Origin: Bryobacterales bacterium
GTDB taxonomy: Bacteria; Acidobacteriota; Terriglobia; Bryobacterales; Bryobacteraceae
Assembly: GCA_003167275.1 (NCBI GenBank)
Contig: PMTT01000888.1
Span: 882 to 37,968, forward strand
Direction of reading: 5' to 3'
Length of the DNA: 37,087 nucleotides
Under the pieces are notes generated by a model. That model saw nothing but the letters and a program-made list of their open reading frames with translations, ran no database searches and was not told where the DNA came from. The translations under genes were made by a program, and so were the position numbers. Position 1 is the stretch's first letter; each line of letters starts with the position of its first letter. Below are positions 18,246 through 26,459 of the stretch, piece after piece.

Positions 18246-18306
18246 TTGCCCGGGTGCTTCGTGGCGCAGGCGGTCGCGAGCCCCTGATAACTCATTGGTT
18301 TTTCTT

Positions 18307-18336
18307 ATCCGTGTTCATCTGTGTTCATCGGTGGCT
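18307..18336. repeat. Candidate dispersed repeat with internal GTGTTCATC duplication
   Basis: atccgtgttcatctgtgttcatcggtggct; GTGTTCATC at 18311 and 18321. Confidence 0.4.
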
Positions 18337-18416
18337 AACGCTTTTTCTCGACTTGTGAGCTGAGGAGTTTGGCTGGGTGAGGGCCTCGCCAAAACGGTCA
18401 GCACGCTCGATCTCCA

Positions 18417-20687
18417 TCAACGGCCCAGTTTCTGCAACAACTGCTGCGCCGATGCCTTCGCGTCCGGATCCGTTCCCTGTGCCGCCAGCTTCAGATGTTC
18501 CTCCGCGCCCGCGAAGTCGCGCAAACGCCCCAGCACCACTCCCAGTTCGAAATGCGCACGCCCAAAATCCGGCTGTAGCCGCACGGCCTCCTGCAACTCT
18601 CGCCGGGCGCCCTCCAGGTCGCCGCGGGTGGCCAGCAGCGCGCCCCACAACTGGTGAGCACCCGCCATGCCCGGGTCCGCCGCACTGGCCGCCTGGACCT
18701 GCTTTTCGGCTTCGCCCGTGTCGTTGTTCAACGCCAGCATGCGCGCATAGTTCAGCCTGGCCTCACCGTAATCGGGCTTCAACCGGATGGTCTGCTCGAA
18801 TTGATAGCGCGCCTCGGCGACCGCGTTCCGCGATGCCAGCACGCTCGCCAGGTTCGACCGCACCTTGGCGTTGCCAGGCTGAATCCGCACCGCCTCGCGG
18901 AACTCCTTCTCAGCCGCCGTGCGGTCGCCCTCGGCCAGCAGCAGCGACCCGAGCGAATCGTGCCATTGTGGCAATTCTGGATCGAACCCGATGCCTTTCT
19001 CGAAGGCCGCCTTCGCCGCTGGGTTCTTGCCTTCCCGCCACAAGACCTGGCCCAGCATGCCCCACGCCCCGGCATCGCCGGGCGCGAGCGCGATGACGCG
19101 CCGCAACGTCGCTACCGCTTTCGCCAGTTGCCCCGCCTCCATCTGCGCGCTACCCAGCTTTCGCAGGATGATAGCCGAGCCCGGACGGTGCCGCACAGCT
19201 TCTTCAAAATAGGGCAGAGCCTTTGCGAGTTCCCCGGCATTATTCAGCCCTTCCGCTAGAGCCGCATAATAATCGGCACGCTGCGGACGATACTTCGCTA
19301 TCAAACTCTCAAGCCGCGGCAATCCGTTCTTCAGATTGCTCCACTCCAGGACCTGCGCCAGCGCCAGGTAGAGCGCCGCCTCCTGCTCCGTCGACGCCAG
19401 TTTCGCCGGATAGTAAGGAACCACTACACCGCGATAGGCAGTCGCGAGCGATTGGCGCACCTCCGGTTTCTCCGCCAACAGGTCCCCCGCGGGCTGCCTT
19501 CTACGGATGAAGTGGTCGGTCATCACCACATGCACCACGTCGTCGGTCCTCCGCTTGGGCATGTGGCAGCTCACGCAGTTCGCGCCGCCGGCGTGTGCTC
19601 CGGAAGCGACCGGCAGAGTCGCATGGCAATCCCGGCAAATGGCGTTGTAGCGGACCGTGGCCGCTTCTCCGCGCGGGATGTTGTGCGGATCGTGACAGGT
19701 TGTGCATCTCAGCTTTCCTTCGCTCTTGAGGAAGCACTGGGATAGGCGCATCCTGTAGGCCCCGTACGCGATCTCAAACCGGTCGCCCATTCCTTCCGCA
19801 CGGTCGAAGGTCAAGTGGAAATCCCCCAAAGGCTGTCCCGGTATGTAGGAAAACGGTCCGCGATCCAGCTTCCGGATGGCATGCGGCAACGGGGCAGTGG
19901 TGGTCTCCAGATGGCATTGCATGCAGACCTCTAATTCGCGGTCGGGAGTCAGGCGCTTAGGATTCACGATGGCCGCGCGAATCTCCGCGGCCTTCGCGCC
20001 CGCCCGGGCGACCGCCTCGATATGCCGCTGTCCAGGCCCATGGCACCTCTGGCAATCGATTCCCTCGGGGATCGGCGGCTGGAACTCCGCCCTCGCGCCG
20101 ACTTCCTCGTGGCCCGGCGGGGTCTTAGGGTAGGCATTGTGGCAGAACATGCACTCGTAGGTCACCACGCGGGTCGAACCGGGAAAATCCGACCGCTCGA
20201 ATCCCGGCGACATGGCCCAATAACCGCCCTTCTCCGCGTACCAGCCGAGCGGCAATTCCTCGATCGTATTGCGGTTCGTTAAATGAAGATAGGATCGGAC
20301 GTGATTGCCCGAACCCATGACGAAGTCCACCTGCTTCTCATCAACATTGGTTTCCCGGCCATCGAATCCCACCTGCCAACGGCGCTGGTAATACCTGCCT
20401 CCACGCTCGATCATCGCGAAGTAACAGTCGGACGCCTCGTGATAGAACGGCTTCCCCGGCGTGAAGTCCTCGATCGCGTTTTCGGCTCCCAATCGGTAGA
20501 ACGAGCGTCCCATGCCGGTCTTCCGGAAATTGCTCGCAATTTCCGCATGGCACTGCGCACACCTAGCCGCATCTACATACTGGTTGATGCCTGAAGTGGA
20601 AGCCAGTTGCGTCTGTGCCCGCCCGGTCATGAGAGCGGCGGCCGCAATCCCCAGCGCCGCAATCGTAATCCGCGATTTCATCCGCAT
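18417..20687 (-). CDS. Multiheme cytochrome c (seven CxxCH) with C-terminal TPR domain, paralogue of 15957-18245
   Basis: CAQCH, CMFCH, CQRCH, CMQCH, CTTCH, CRDCH, CVSCH; 'CHAEIASNFRKTGMGRSFYRL' and 'RGGRYYQRRWQVGFDGRETNVDEKQVDFVMGSGNHVRSYLHLTNRNTIEELPLGWYAEKGGYW' nearly match the other copy. Internal start at 20687 gives a signal peptide. Confidence 0.88.
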   Translation of the reverse strand: MRMKSRITIAALGIAAAALMTGRAQTQLASTSGINQYVDAARCAQCHAEIASNFRKTGMGRSFYRLGAENAIEDFTPGKPFYHEASDCYFAMIERGGRYYQRRWQVGFDGRETNVDEKQVDFVMGSGNHVRSYLHLTNRNTIEELPLGWYAEKGGYWAMSPGFERSDFPGSTRVVTYECMFCHNAYPKTPPGHEEVGARAEFQPPIPEGIDCQRCHGPGQRHIEAVARAGAKAAEIRAAIVNPKRLTPDRELEVCMQCHLETTTAPLPHAIRKLDRGPFSYIPGQPLGDFHLTFDRAEGMGDRFEIAYGAYRMRLSQCFLKSEGKLRCTTCHDPHNIPRGEAATVRYNAICRDCHATLPVASGAHAGGANCVSCHMPKRRTDDVVHVVMTDHFIRRRQPAGDLLAEKPEVRQSLATAYRGVVVPYYPAKLASTEQEAALYLALAQVLEWSNLKNGLPRLESLIAKYRPQRADYYAALAEGLNNAGELAKALPYFEEAVRHRPGSAIILRKLGSAQMEAGQLAKAVATLRRVIALAPGDAGAWGMLGQVLWREGKNPAAKAAFEKGIGFDPELPQWHDSLGSLLLAEGDRTAAEKEFREAVRIQPGNAKVRSNLASVLASRNAVAEARYQFEQTIRLKPDYGEARLNYARMLALNNDTGEAEKQVQAASAADPGMAGAHQLWGALLATRGDLEGARRELQEAVRLQPDFGRAHFELGVVLGRLRDFAGAEEHLKLAAQGTDPDAKASAQQLLQKLGR

Positions 20688-20767
20688 GATGCCCCACATC
20701 TGTCCGGACTCTCGTCTGCAATTCCGGCGGTTGCCGCGCCGGATCATACCTGATAGATTAGCGGCAA

Positions 20768-23614
20768 ATGAAACGCCTTGTCCTGTTTGCGGTTGTGGCG
20801 GCGGCGATTGCGTTCTTCAGCTTTAGCCTGGGGCAAAACCAGGCGCCTCGGCCAAGTGGCGTGGCGCCCGCGGCCCGCACGGCCATTCGCATCGCCTTTG
20901 GCGAGAGGCAGGAACGGGAAACCGACTATTCCGGCACCATCTCGCTCAGCCAGGGGAGAGTCGCGGAACTGATTCCCTGGCGTTTCTACGGTACCGATGC
21001 GATCGTGGGCGAAAACGGATGGAAGCTTGTTACCGCGCGCGCCAACCTGGAGAACCAACCCGATCAGCCGCGCCATCTCGCGACTGCCGGGGCCGATCAG
21101 AACATCGTTATGAAAGCGGTGTCCGCGGTCCTGGATGCTCCGCCCACGGCGAACGTCACGGTCGAGACCACCCGCGGCGCTTATCGGTTCGCCTTGGACT
21201 CTTTGCAGAACGGCCGCACGCTGGTGTTCGAAGATGGCGACGTGACGGTGCAGGCCGTGCCCGCTACCGCGCGCATCTCTCCAGCATCGCCTCCCAACGC
21301 CATCCCCGATCACGATTATCCTTCGCTGGCGATGGCATCCGACGGTTCCGCGTGGATCGCCTGGCAGGTGTATGAGAATGGCGGCGACCGCGTGCTGGCG
21401 GCACATTCCACAGCGGGCGGATGGTCCGCGCCCGAACCGTTGACCGCGACCGGGCAGGATATCTTCCACACCGCCGTCGCGCAGGACGCGGGTGGCCGGG
21501 TGTGGGTGGTCTGGTCGCAGCGCGAAGGCGAGGTGTGGAACCTGGTGGCGCGCAGCAACGACGGCCGTGGCTGGAGCGCACCGCGCAGACTCACCAACGG
21601 CAACGGGCCGAACTTCTTCCACAAGCTGGTGCGCGATCGCGCGGGCAACCTGCACCTGGTGTGGGTGGGCCACCTGAACGCGCAATCGCACGTCATGTGG
21701 AGCAAGCTCGCGGGCGACCAGTGGAGCGCGGCGCAGGAGATCAGCGGCGCCAGCGCTTGGATGCCGGACGCCGCGGCCGATTCCAAAGGCAATCTCTACA
21801 TCGCCTGGGACAGCTATCGCACCGGGAACTACGACATCTTCCTGCGGCGCGTCGGGGCGGATGGCGACCTGGGGCCGATCCAGCAGGTCACCAAATCGTC
21901 GCGATTCCAGGCGCACGCTTCCGTGGCGGTGGACGGGAGCGACCGCGTCTGGCTCGCCTGGGACGAGTCCGGCGCCAATTGGGGAAAGGATTACGCCCGC
22001 GACGATACCTGGCGCGGCACCACGCTCTATGCCGACCGCCGTCCGCGAGTGGCCGTGCTGGAGAACGGCAAATGGTCGGCTCCGGCGGCCGACCCCATGG
22101 CCGCCATGCCGCGTCGCTATGACCGCTACGTGGAGGGTCCACAACTGGCCGCCGACGGCGCCGGCCGCATCTGGATGGCGCTGCGCGCGCGCACGTCTAC
22201 CGCTATGAACCGCGCGGATTTCTGGGCGAACAACGGACGCTGGGACATGTTCCTCACGGCCTACGAAGGGGACCGTTGGCGTCCGGCCGCGCAGATCCCG
22301 CGCTCCAGCACACGGCCCGATGGACCTTTTCAACTGGCGCCCGCGGGTGCCGGAGTGTGGGCGGTGTGGACCCACGACAATCGCCTGTTCCCGGCAGCGG
22401 CGGGCCAACCGAACAAGCGGCACAACGAGATCGATTTCGCGCGCGTGGACGGTGCTGCCGCAGTTCCGCCGCCGGTCTTCGCGGCGTTTACCGAGGGGCC
22501 GGCCAACGCAGGTTTCCTCCCTCCCGGCGAGGCCGCCGATATCCAACGCGCCCGTGCCTATCGCATGCAGACAGGCGGCGCCGAACTGCGCATTCTGCGG
22601 GGCGACTTCCATCGGCACACGGAGATCTCCCCGGATGGCGCGGGCGACGGCTCGCTGGAAGACTACTTCCGCTACATGATCGACGCCGCCGGCATGGACA
22701 CCGGGATCGTCTCCGACCACAACGCGGGCCCCGATGAGTACACCTGGTGGCGCACCGAAAAGGCCATCGACCTGTTCAAAATCCCGGACGGTTTCACGCC
22801 GCTATTCGGATACGAGCGCAGCGTGCCTTACCCCAACGGCCATCGCAACGTGGTCTTCGCGCAGCGCGGCGTTCCGGTGCTGCCGATCTCGCCCGCGGAG
22901 AACCAGGGAACGGTCAACACCGGACCCATCCTGTACCCATATTTGAAGCAGAATCGCGGCATCTGCATGTTGCATTCGCTGGCCACCGACCAGGGCAGCG
23001 ACTATCGCGATAACGATCCCGAAGTGGAACCGCTGGTGGAGATTTACCAGGGCTACCACGCCAATTATGAATACGAAGGTGCGCCGCGCGCCGAGTCCAA
23101 GGACTACCAGGTGATGGCGCACGGCCCGTTCCGTCCGGCGGGCTTCTATTGGAACGCGCTGAACAAAGGCCTCAAGCTGGGAACGGAATCGAGCTCCGAC
23201 CACATCTCCACGCACACTTCGTACACCATGATTTACTCGCCCTCCGCGGACCGCCGCGACATGGTGGAGAGCATGCGGAAGCGCCACGCCTACGGGGCCA
23301 CCGACAACATCGTGCTGGATTTTCGCGCGCGCGACCGGCAAGGCAAAGAGTGGATGATGGGCGACGCGTTCGACGCCACCGCCCCGCCCGTGCTGCACGT
23401 GAAAGTGCTGGGAACGGCCCCGATTGAGAGCGTCGAGGTCATCAAGGATGGCGCCTTCATTTACAAGACGGAGCCGAACGCCCCCAACGCGGAGTTCGAC
23501 TACACCGACACCGCCGCCCGCAACGGCGCAAGCTGGTATTACGTACGCGTGATGGAAGCAGACCGCAACATGGCCTGGTCCAGCCCGATCTGGGTAACCT
23601 ACACCGGACGATGA
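20768..23614 (+). CDS. Secreted protein with N-terminal beta-propeller-like repeats and C-terminal DUF3604/PHP-like metal-dependent hydrolase domain
   Basis: 'LRGDFHRHTEISPDGAGDGSLEDYFRYMIDAAGMDTGIVSDHNAGPDEYTWWRTEK'; N-terminal repeats 'AVAQDAGGRVWVVWSQREGEVWNLVARSNDGRGWSAPRRL'; signal peptide. Confidence 0.83.
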   Translation: MKRLVLFAVVAAAIAFFSFSLGQNQAPRPSGVAPAARTAIRIAFGERQERETDYSGTISLSQGRVAELIPWRFYGTDAIVGENGWKLVTARANLENQPDQPRHLATAGADQNIVMKAVSAVLDAPPTANVTVETTRGAYRFALDSLQNGRTLVFEDGDVTVQAVPATARISPASPPNAIPDHDYPSLAMASDGSAWIAWQVYENGGDRVLAAHSTAGGWSAPEPLTATGQDIFHTAVAQDAGGRVWVVWSQREGEVWNLVARSNDGRGWSAPRRLTNGNGPNFFHKLVRDRAGNLHLVWVGHLNAQSHVMWSKLAGDQWSAAQEISGASAWMPDAAADSKGNLYIAWDSYRTGNYDIFLRRVGADGDLGPIQQVTKSSRFQAHASVAVDGSDRVWLAWDESGANWGKDYARDDTWRGTTLYADRRPRVAVLENGKWSAPAADPMAAMPRRYDRYVEGPQLAADGAGRIWMALRARTSTAMNRADFWANNGRWDMFLTAYEGDRWRPAAQIPRSSTRPDGPFQLAPAGAGVWAVWTHDNRLFPAAAGQPNKRHNEIDFARVDGAAAVPPPVFAAFTEGPANAGFLPPGEAADIQRARAYRMQTGGAELRILRGDFHRHTEISPDGAGDGSLEDYFRYMIDAAGMDTGIVSDHNAGPDEYTWWRTEKAIDLFKIPDGFTPLFGYERSVPYPNGHRNVVFAQRGVPVLPISPAENQGTVNTGPILYPYLKQNRGICMLHSLATDQGSDYRDNDPEVEPLVEIYQGYHANYEYEGAPRAESKDYQVMAHGPFRPAGFYWNALNKGLKLGTESSSDHISTHTSYTMIYSPSADRRDMVESMRKRHAYGATDNIVLDFRARDRQGKEWMMGDAFDATAPPVLHVKVLGTAPIESVEVIKDGAFIYKTEPNAPNAEFDYTDTAARNGASWYYVRVMEADRNMAWSSPIWVTYTGR

Positions 23615-23705
23615 GCGTGGCGACCGGGTCGGGTGACGGGGATTGCGCCCCGGCACCCTCCCACACCGCCGGCGCGAAATCCCTGGCTGGTACGAGAATG
23701 GAATT

Positions 23706-24086
23706 ATGACTGGCGTGAGAATGGACAAGTGGCTGTGGGCCGCCCGGTTCTTCAAGACGCGATCGATCGCACAACGGGCATGTGAACTTGGCAGGATCGA
23801 ATCCAACGGACAGCCTGCCAAGCCTGCTCGGGAGGTCAAGGCCGGCGACCTGTTGCGGGTGAAGAACGACAGCGGCGAATTCCAGGTGGAGGTGCTGGGC
23901 CTCAGCGAGATGCGCGGTCCGGCGGCGGTAGCGCAGACGCTCTACCGGGAGACTGAGACGAGCCGGGAGTTGCGGCTGAAGCTTGCGGAAGAGCGCAAAG
24001 CGGATCCATATTTCGAAGGGTTCCGGGATGGCAGGCCATCGAAACGCAATCGCCGCGACATGGACCGTCTTCGGGGCAGGGCGTAG
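23706..24086 (+). CDS. S4-domain RNA-binding protein (Hsp15/HslR-like)
   Basis: 'MDKWLWAARFFKTRSIAQRACELGRIESNGQPAKPAREVKAGDLLRVKNDSGEFQVEVLGLSEMRGPAAVAQTLYRET'. Confidence 0.88.
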   Translation: MTGVRMDKWLWAARFFKTRSIAQRACELGRIESNGQPAKPAREVKAGDLLRVKNDSGEFQVEVLGLSEMRGPAAVAQTLYRETETSRELRLKLAEERKADPYFEGFRDGRPSKRNRRDMDRLRGRA

Positions 24087-24153
24087 CGACAGCAACGGCG
24101 GCGAGACCACCAGGCGTTACAATCGACTAAAGTTGAAACATTAGAGGACTAAT

Positions 24154-25566
24154 ATGAGTTCCCGCACCGCTTTCCCTTTCCTTCTTGCTATCGGCGGAAT
24201 GCTTCGGGGTACGGCCGCCTTCTCGCAGGCTCCGGCGGAATCGCCGGTGCCGACCGACGCCGAGATCCGGCGAATTCTGGCGGATCGCATCGGTGGAGAG
24301 AACCTGGGCGTCGGCATCGTGGTTGGAGTCATCGACGCGAAGGGACGGCGAGTGGTCGCGTATGGCAGTCTTGCCAAGGACGATAAGCGGCCCCTCAACG
24401 GCGACACCGTCTTCGAGATCGGTTCGATGACGAAGGTGTTCACCTCCCTGGTGCTGATGGACATGGTACAGAAAGGCGAAGTCGCCTTAACCGATCCGGT
24501 GTCGAAGTACCTGCCTGCGAGCGTCAAGATGCCGGAGCGAAACGGACGTAAGATCACCCTGCAGGATCTGTCGACCCAAAGTTCGGGCCTGCCGCGGATG
24601 CCCTCGAATTTTAACCCCAAGGATGCCGGGAACCCCTACGCCGACTATTCGGTGGAGCAGATGTATGCGTTTCTATCGAGCTACCAACTGACGCGCGACA
24701 TCGGCGAGAAATACGAGTACTCCAATCTGGCAGTCGGTCTGTTAGGGCACGCGCTGTCACGTCGCGCGGGCATGGACTACGAAGCGATGGTCAGGTCCCG
24801 AATCTGCGAACCGCTGGGGATGAATAATACGCGTGTGACCCTTACGCCCGAAATGAAAGCGCGGCTGGCGACGGGCCACAGCGCCACGCTGAATCCGGTG
24901 GCGAATTGGGATATTCCGACGCTGGCCGGCGCGAGAGCCCTGCGGTCCAACGCCAACGACCTGCTGATCTTTATCGCGGCGAACCTGGGCTACACCAAGA
25001 CGCCGCTGGCCGCCGCCATGGCCGCGGAAGTTTCGATTCGACGGCCCGCCGGGGCCCCCGACATGGAGATCGCTTACGGTTGGCACGTGCAGACGAAGGA
25101 AGGAAGATCCATCATCTGGCACAACGGAGGCACGGGCGGATACCGGACGTACATGGGCTATGACCCGAAGAGCCGCGCCGGCGTGGTGGTATTGTCGAAC
25201 CTCTCAACCGCGGCAGGTCCGGACGACATTGGACGGCACCTGCTCGACGCAAGCTATCCATTGGTGAAGGCGCAACCGCTCAAGGAGCATAAAGAGGTCA
25301 CGGTCGACACGAAGAGTTGTGACGGGCTTGTGGGGAACTACCAATTGGCGCCCAATGCGATTCTGGCCATCTCGCGCGAAGGCGATCAGTTGTTCGTACA
25401 GCTCACGGGCCAGCAGAAGTTCCCGATGTTCCCCGAAGGGGAGCTGGCTTTTTTCCTAAAGGTGGTGGACGCCCAGATCATCTTCGATGTGGATCCTCAG
25501 GGTAAGACGACTCAGGCAGTCCTTCACCAAAACGGGAGGGATATGCCGGCGAAACGGCTGGATTAG
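24154..25566 (+). CDS. Class C beta-lactamase-like serine hydrolase (PF00144)
   Basis: 'FEIGSMTKVFTSLVLMDMVQKGEVALTDPVSKYLP' with SxxK, 'YEYSNLAVGLLGHALSRRAGMDYE' (Y-x-N), 'IIWHNGGTGGYRTYMGYDP'; signal peptide. Confidence 0.9.
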   Translation: MSSRTAFPFLLAIGGMLRGTAAFSQAPAESPVPTDAEIRRILADRIGGENLGVGIVVGVIDAKGRRVVAYGSLAKDDKRPLNGDTVFEIGSMTKVFTSLVLMDMVQKGEVALTDPVSKYLPASVKMPERNGRKITLQDLSTQSSGLPRMPSNFNPKDAGNPYADYSVEQMYAFLSSYQLTRDIGEKYEYSNLAVGLLGHALSRRAGMDYEAMVRSRICEPLGMNNTRVTLTPEMKARLATGHSATLNPVANWDIPTLAGARALRSNANDLLIFIAANLGYTKTPLAAAMAAEVSIRRPAGAPDMEIAYGWHVQTKEGRSIIWHNGGTGGYRTYMGYDPKSRAGVVVLSNLSTAAGPDDIGRHLLDASYPLVKAQPLKEHKEVTVDTKSCDGLVGNYQLAPNAILAISREGDQLFVQLTGQQKFPMFPEGELAFFLKVVDAQIIFDVDPQGKTTQAVLHQNGRDMPAKRLD

Positions 25567-25695
25567 GCCGCTCTGTGTCAGTTTCGGGAGAGCAACGTTA
25601 GAACAGAATGACACGGTCGAGCGAAAGAAAGTGCCGGAGAGGGGCCGCGCTTCCTTCGCCAGCATCGAGCAACTGTCGTTGTTTGGAGGTGAGCT

Positions 25696-26385
25696 TCACA
25701 TTGGCTGTCCAGCTTGAAGGCGCCGGAATTCAACGATGAGGTCACGAACTCTTCCCGCAGTCAACAGTTCGAGAGGTACCCGTCCGCCGAAGGCATCTTT
25801 AGCCGTTCGGAGCCATTCATGCTGCTGTTCGGGACGAATGTAGTCGTTCAAGAGATCTACGAACTCGGCGACGTCGCCCGCGCGCTTCTCGAGTTGGCTG
25901 AGCCCAAGTCCAGCTTCCCAGTTTTGGATGGTCCGCGGACTCAGCTTAAGGGCCAAGCCAAGCTGCTCTTGCGTCAACCCCAACTGCTGCCGGATAGCCG
26001 CAACGTCAATCACTGGCTTGGTGGATCCCTTGAGCTCCAGGATGTTCGCAACCTGGTCGGCTTCGAAACACAGGTGCGCGTGCTTTTGACGCATTTGGCC
26101 GAGTATCATCCCCCATTTAGCGGCAGTCTCCGGAGCGCGGGCCGCCGAGTACAGGACCAGGACTTCACAGCGGCTCTTAGAAACGGCGCGAAGCACCCCC
26201 TTAAGAGCTTCGGCGGGTTCGCCGCCCGCAAGGTACACCAGGAAACGCCGGTCCAGCGGGGATGGCTTCAAATTCCCAAACTCAACCGCTCTTGGAACAG
26301 CGCCGAGGCGACGGGCAAACCGCACCGCCGCAGCCTTGACCGGCGGCTCTGCCAGAAGAAGAAGGTCGTGCACGGTTGTACCCAT
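25696..26385 (-). CDS. Xre-family HTH protein with Xre/MbcA/ParS-like C-terminus; orphan antitoxin-like regulator with unassigned N-terminal domain
   Basis: 'IRQQLGLTQEQLGLALKLSPRTIQNWEAGLG' (HTH), 'PEQQHEWLRTAKDAFGGRVPLELLTAGRVRDLIVEFRRLQAGQPM' (MbcA/ParS-like). No RES-domain ORF adjacent. Confidence 0.7.
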   Translation of the reverse strand: MGTTVHDLLLLAEPPVKAAAVRFARRLGAVPRAVEFGNLKPSPLDRRFLVYLAGGEPAEALKGVLRAVSKSRCEVLVLYSAARAPETAAKWGMILGQMRQKHAHLCFEADQVANILELKGSTKPVIDVAAIRQQLGLTQEQLGLALKLSPRTIQNWEAGLGLSQLEKRAGDVAEFVDLLNDYIRPEQQHEWLRTAKDAFGGRVPLELLTAGRVRDLIVEFRRLQAGQPM

Positions 26386-26395
26386 ACCTGAGCCC

Positions 26396-26419
26396 ATTAT
26401 ATCACGCAGAAATGCGTGA
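26396..26419 (-). promoter_or_regulatory. Candidate promoter/operator of the Xre/MbcA-type gene
   Basis: Minus-strand TATAAT (26401-26396), immediately preceded by perfect palindrome TCACGCA-ttTc-TGCGTGA (26419-26402; plus strand TCACGCAGAAATGCGTGA); ATG at 26385. Confidence 0.5.
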
Positions 26420-26459
26420 GCACGAATAAATGCGGGCCGGCAATGTGGGCGAGCCCGGG

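Noticed and set aside
20744-22720. 658-aa minus-strand ORF antisense to the DUF3604 gene
   Set aside because: Arg/His/Val/Gly-rich translation without recognisable domains; an open antisense frame is expected in high-GC DNA opposite a well-supported CDS.
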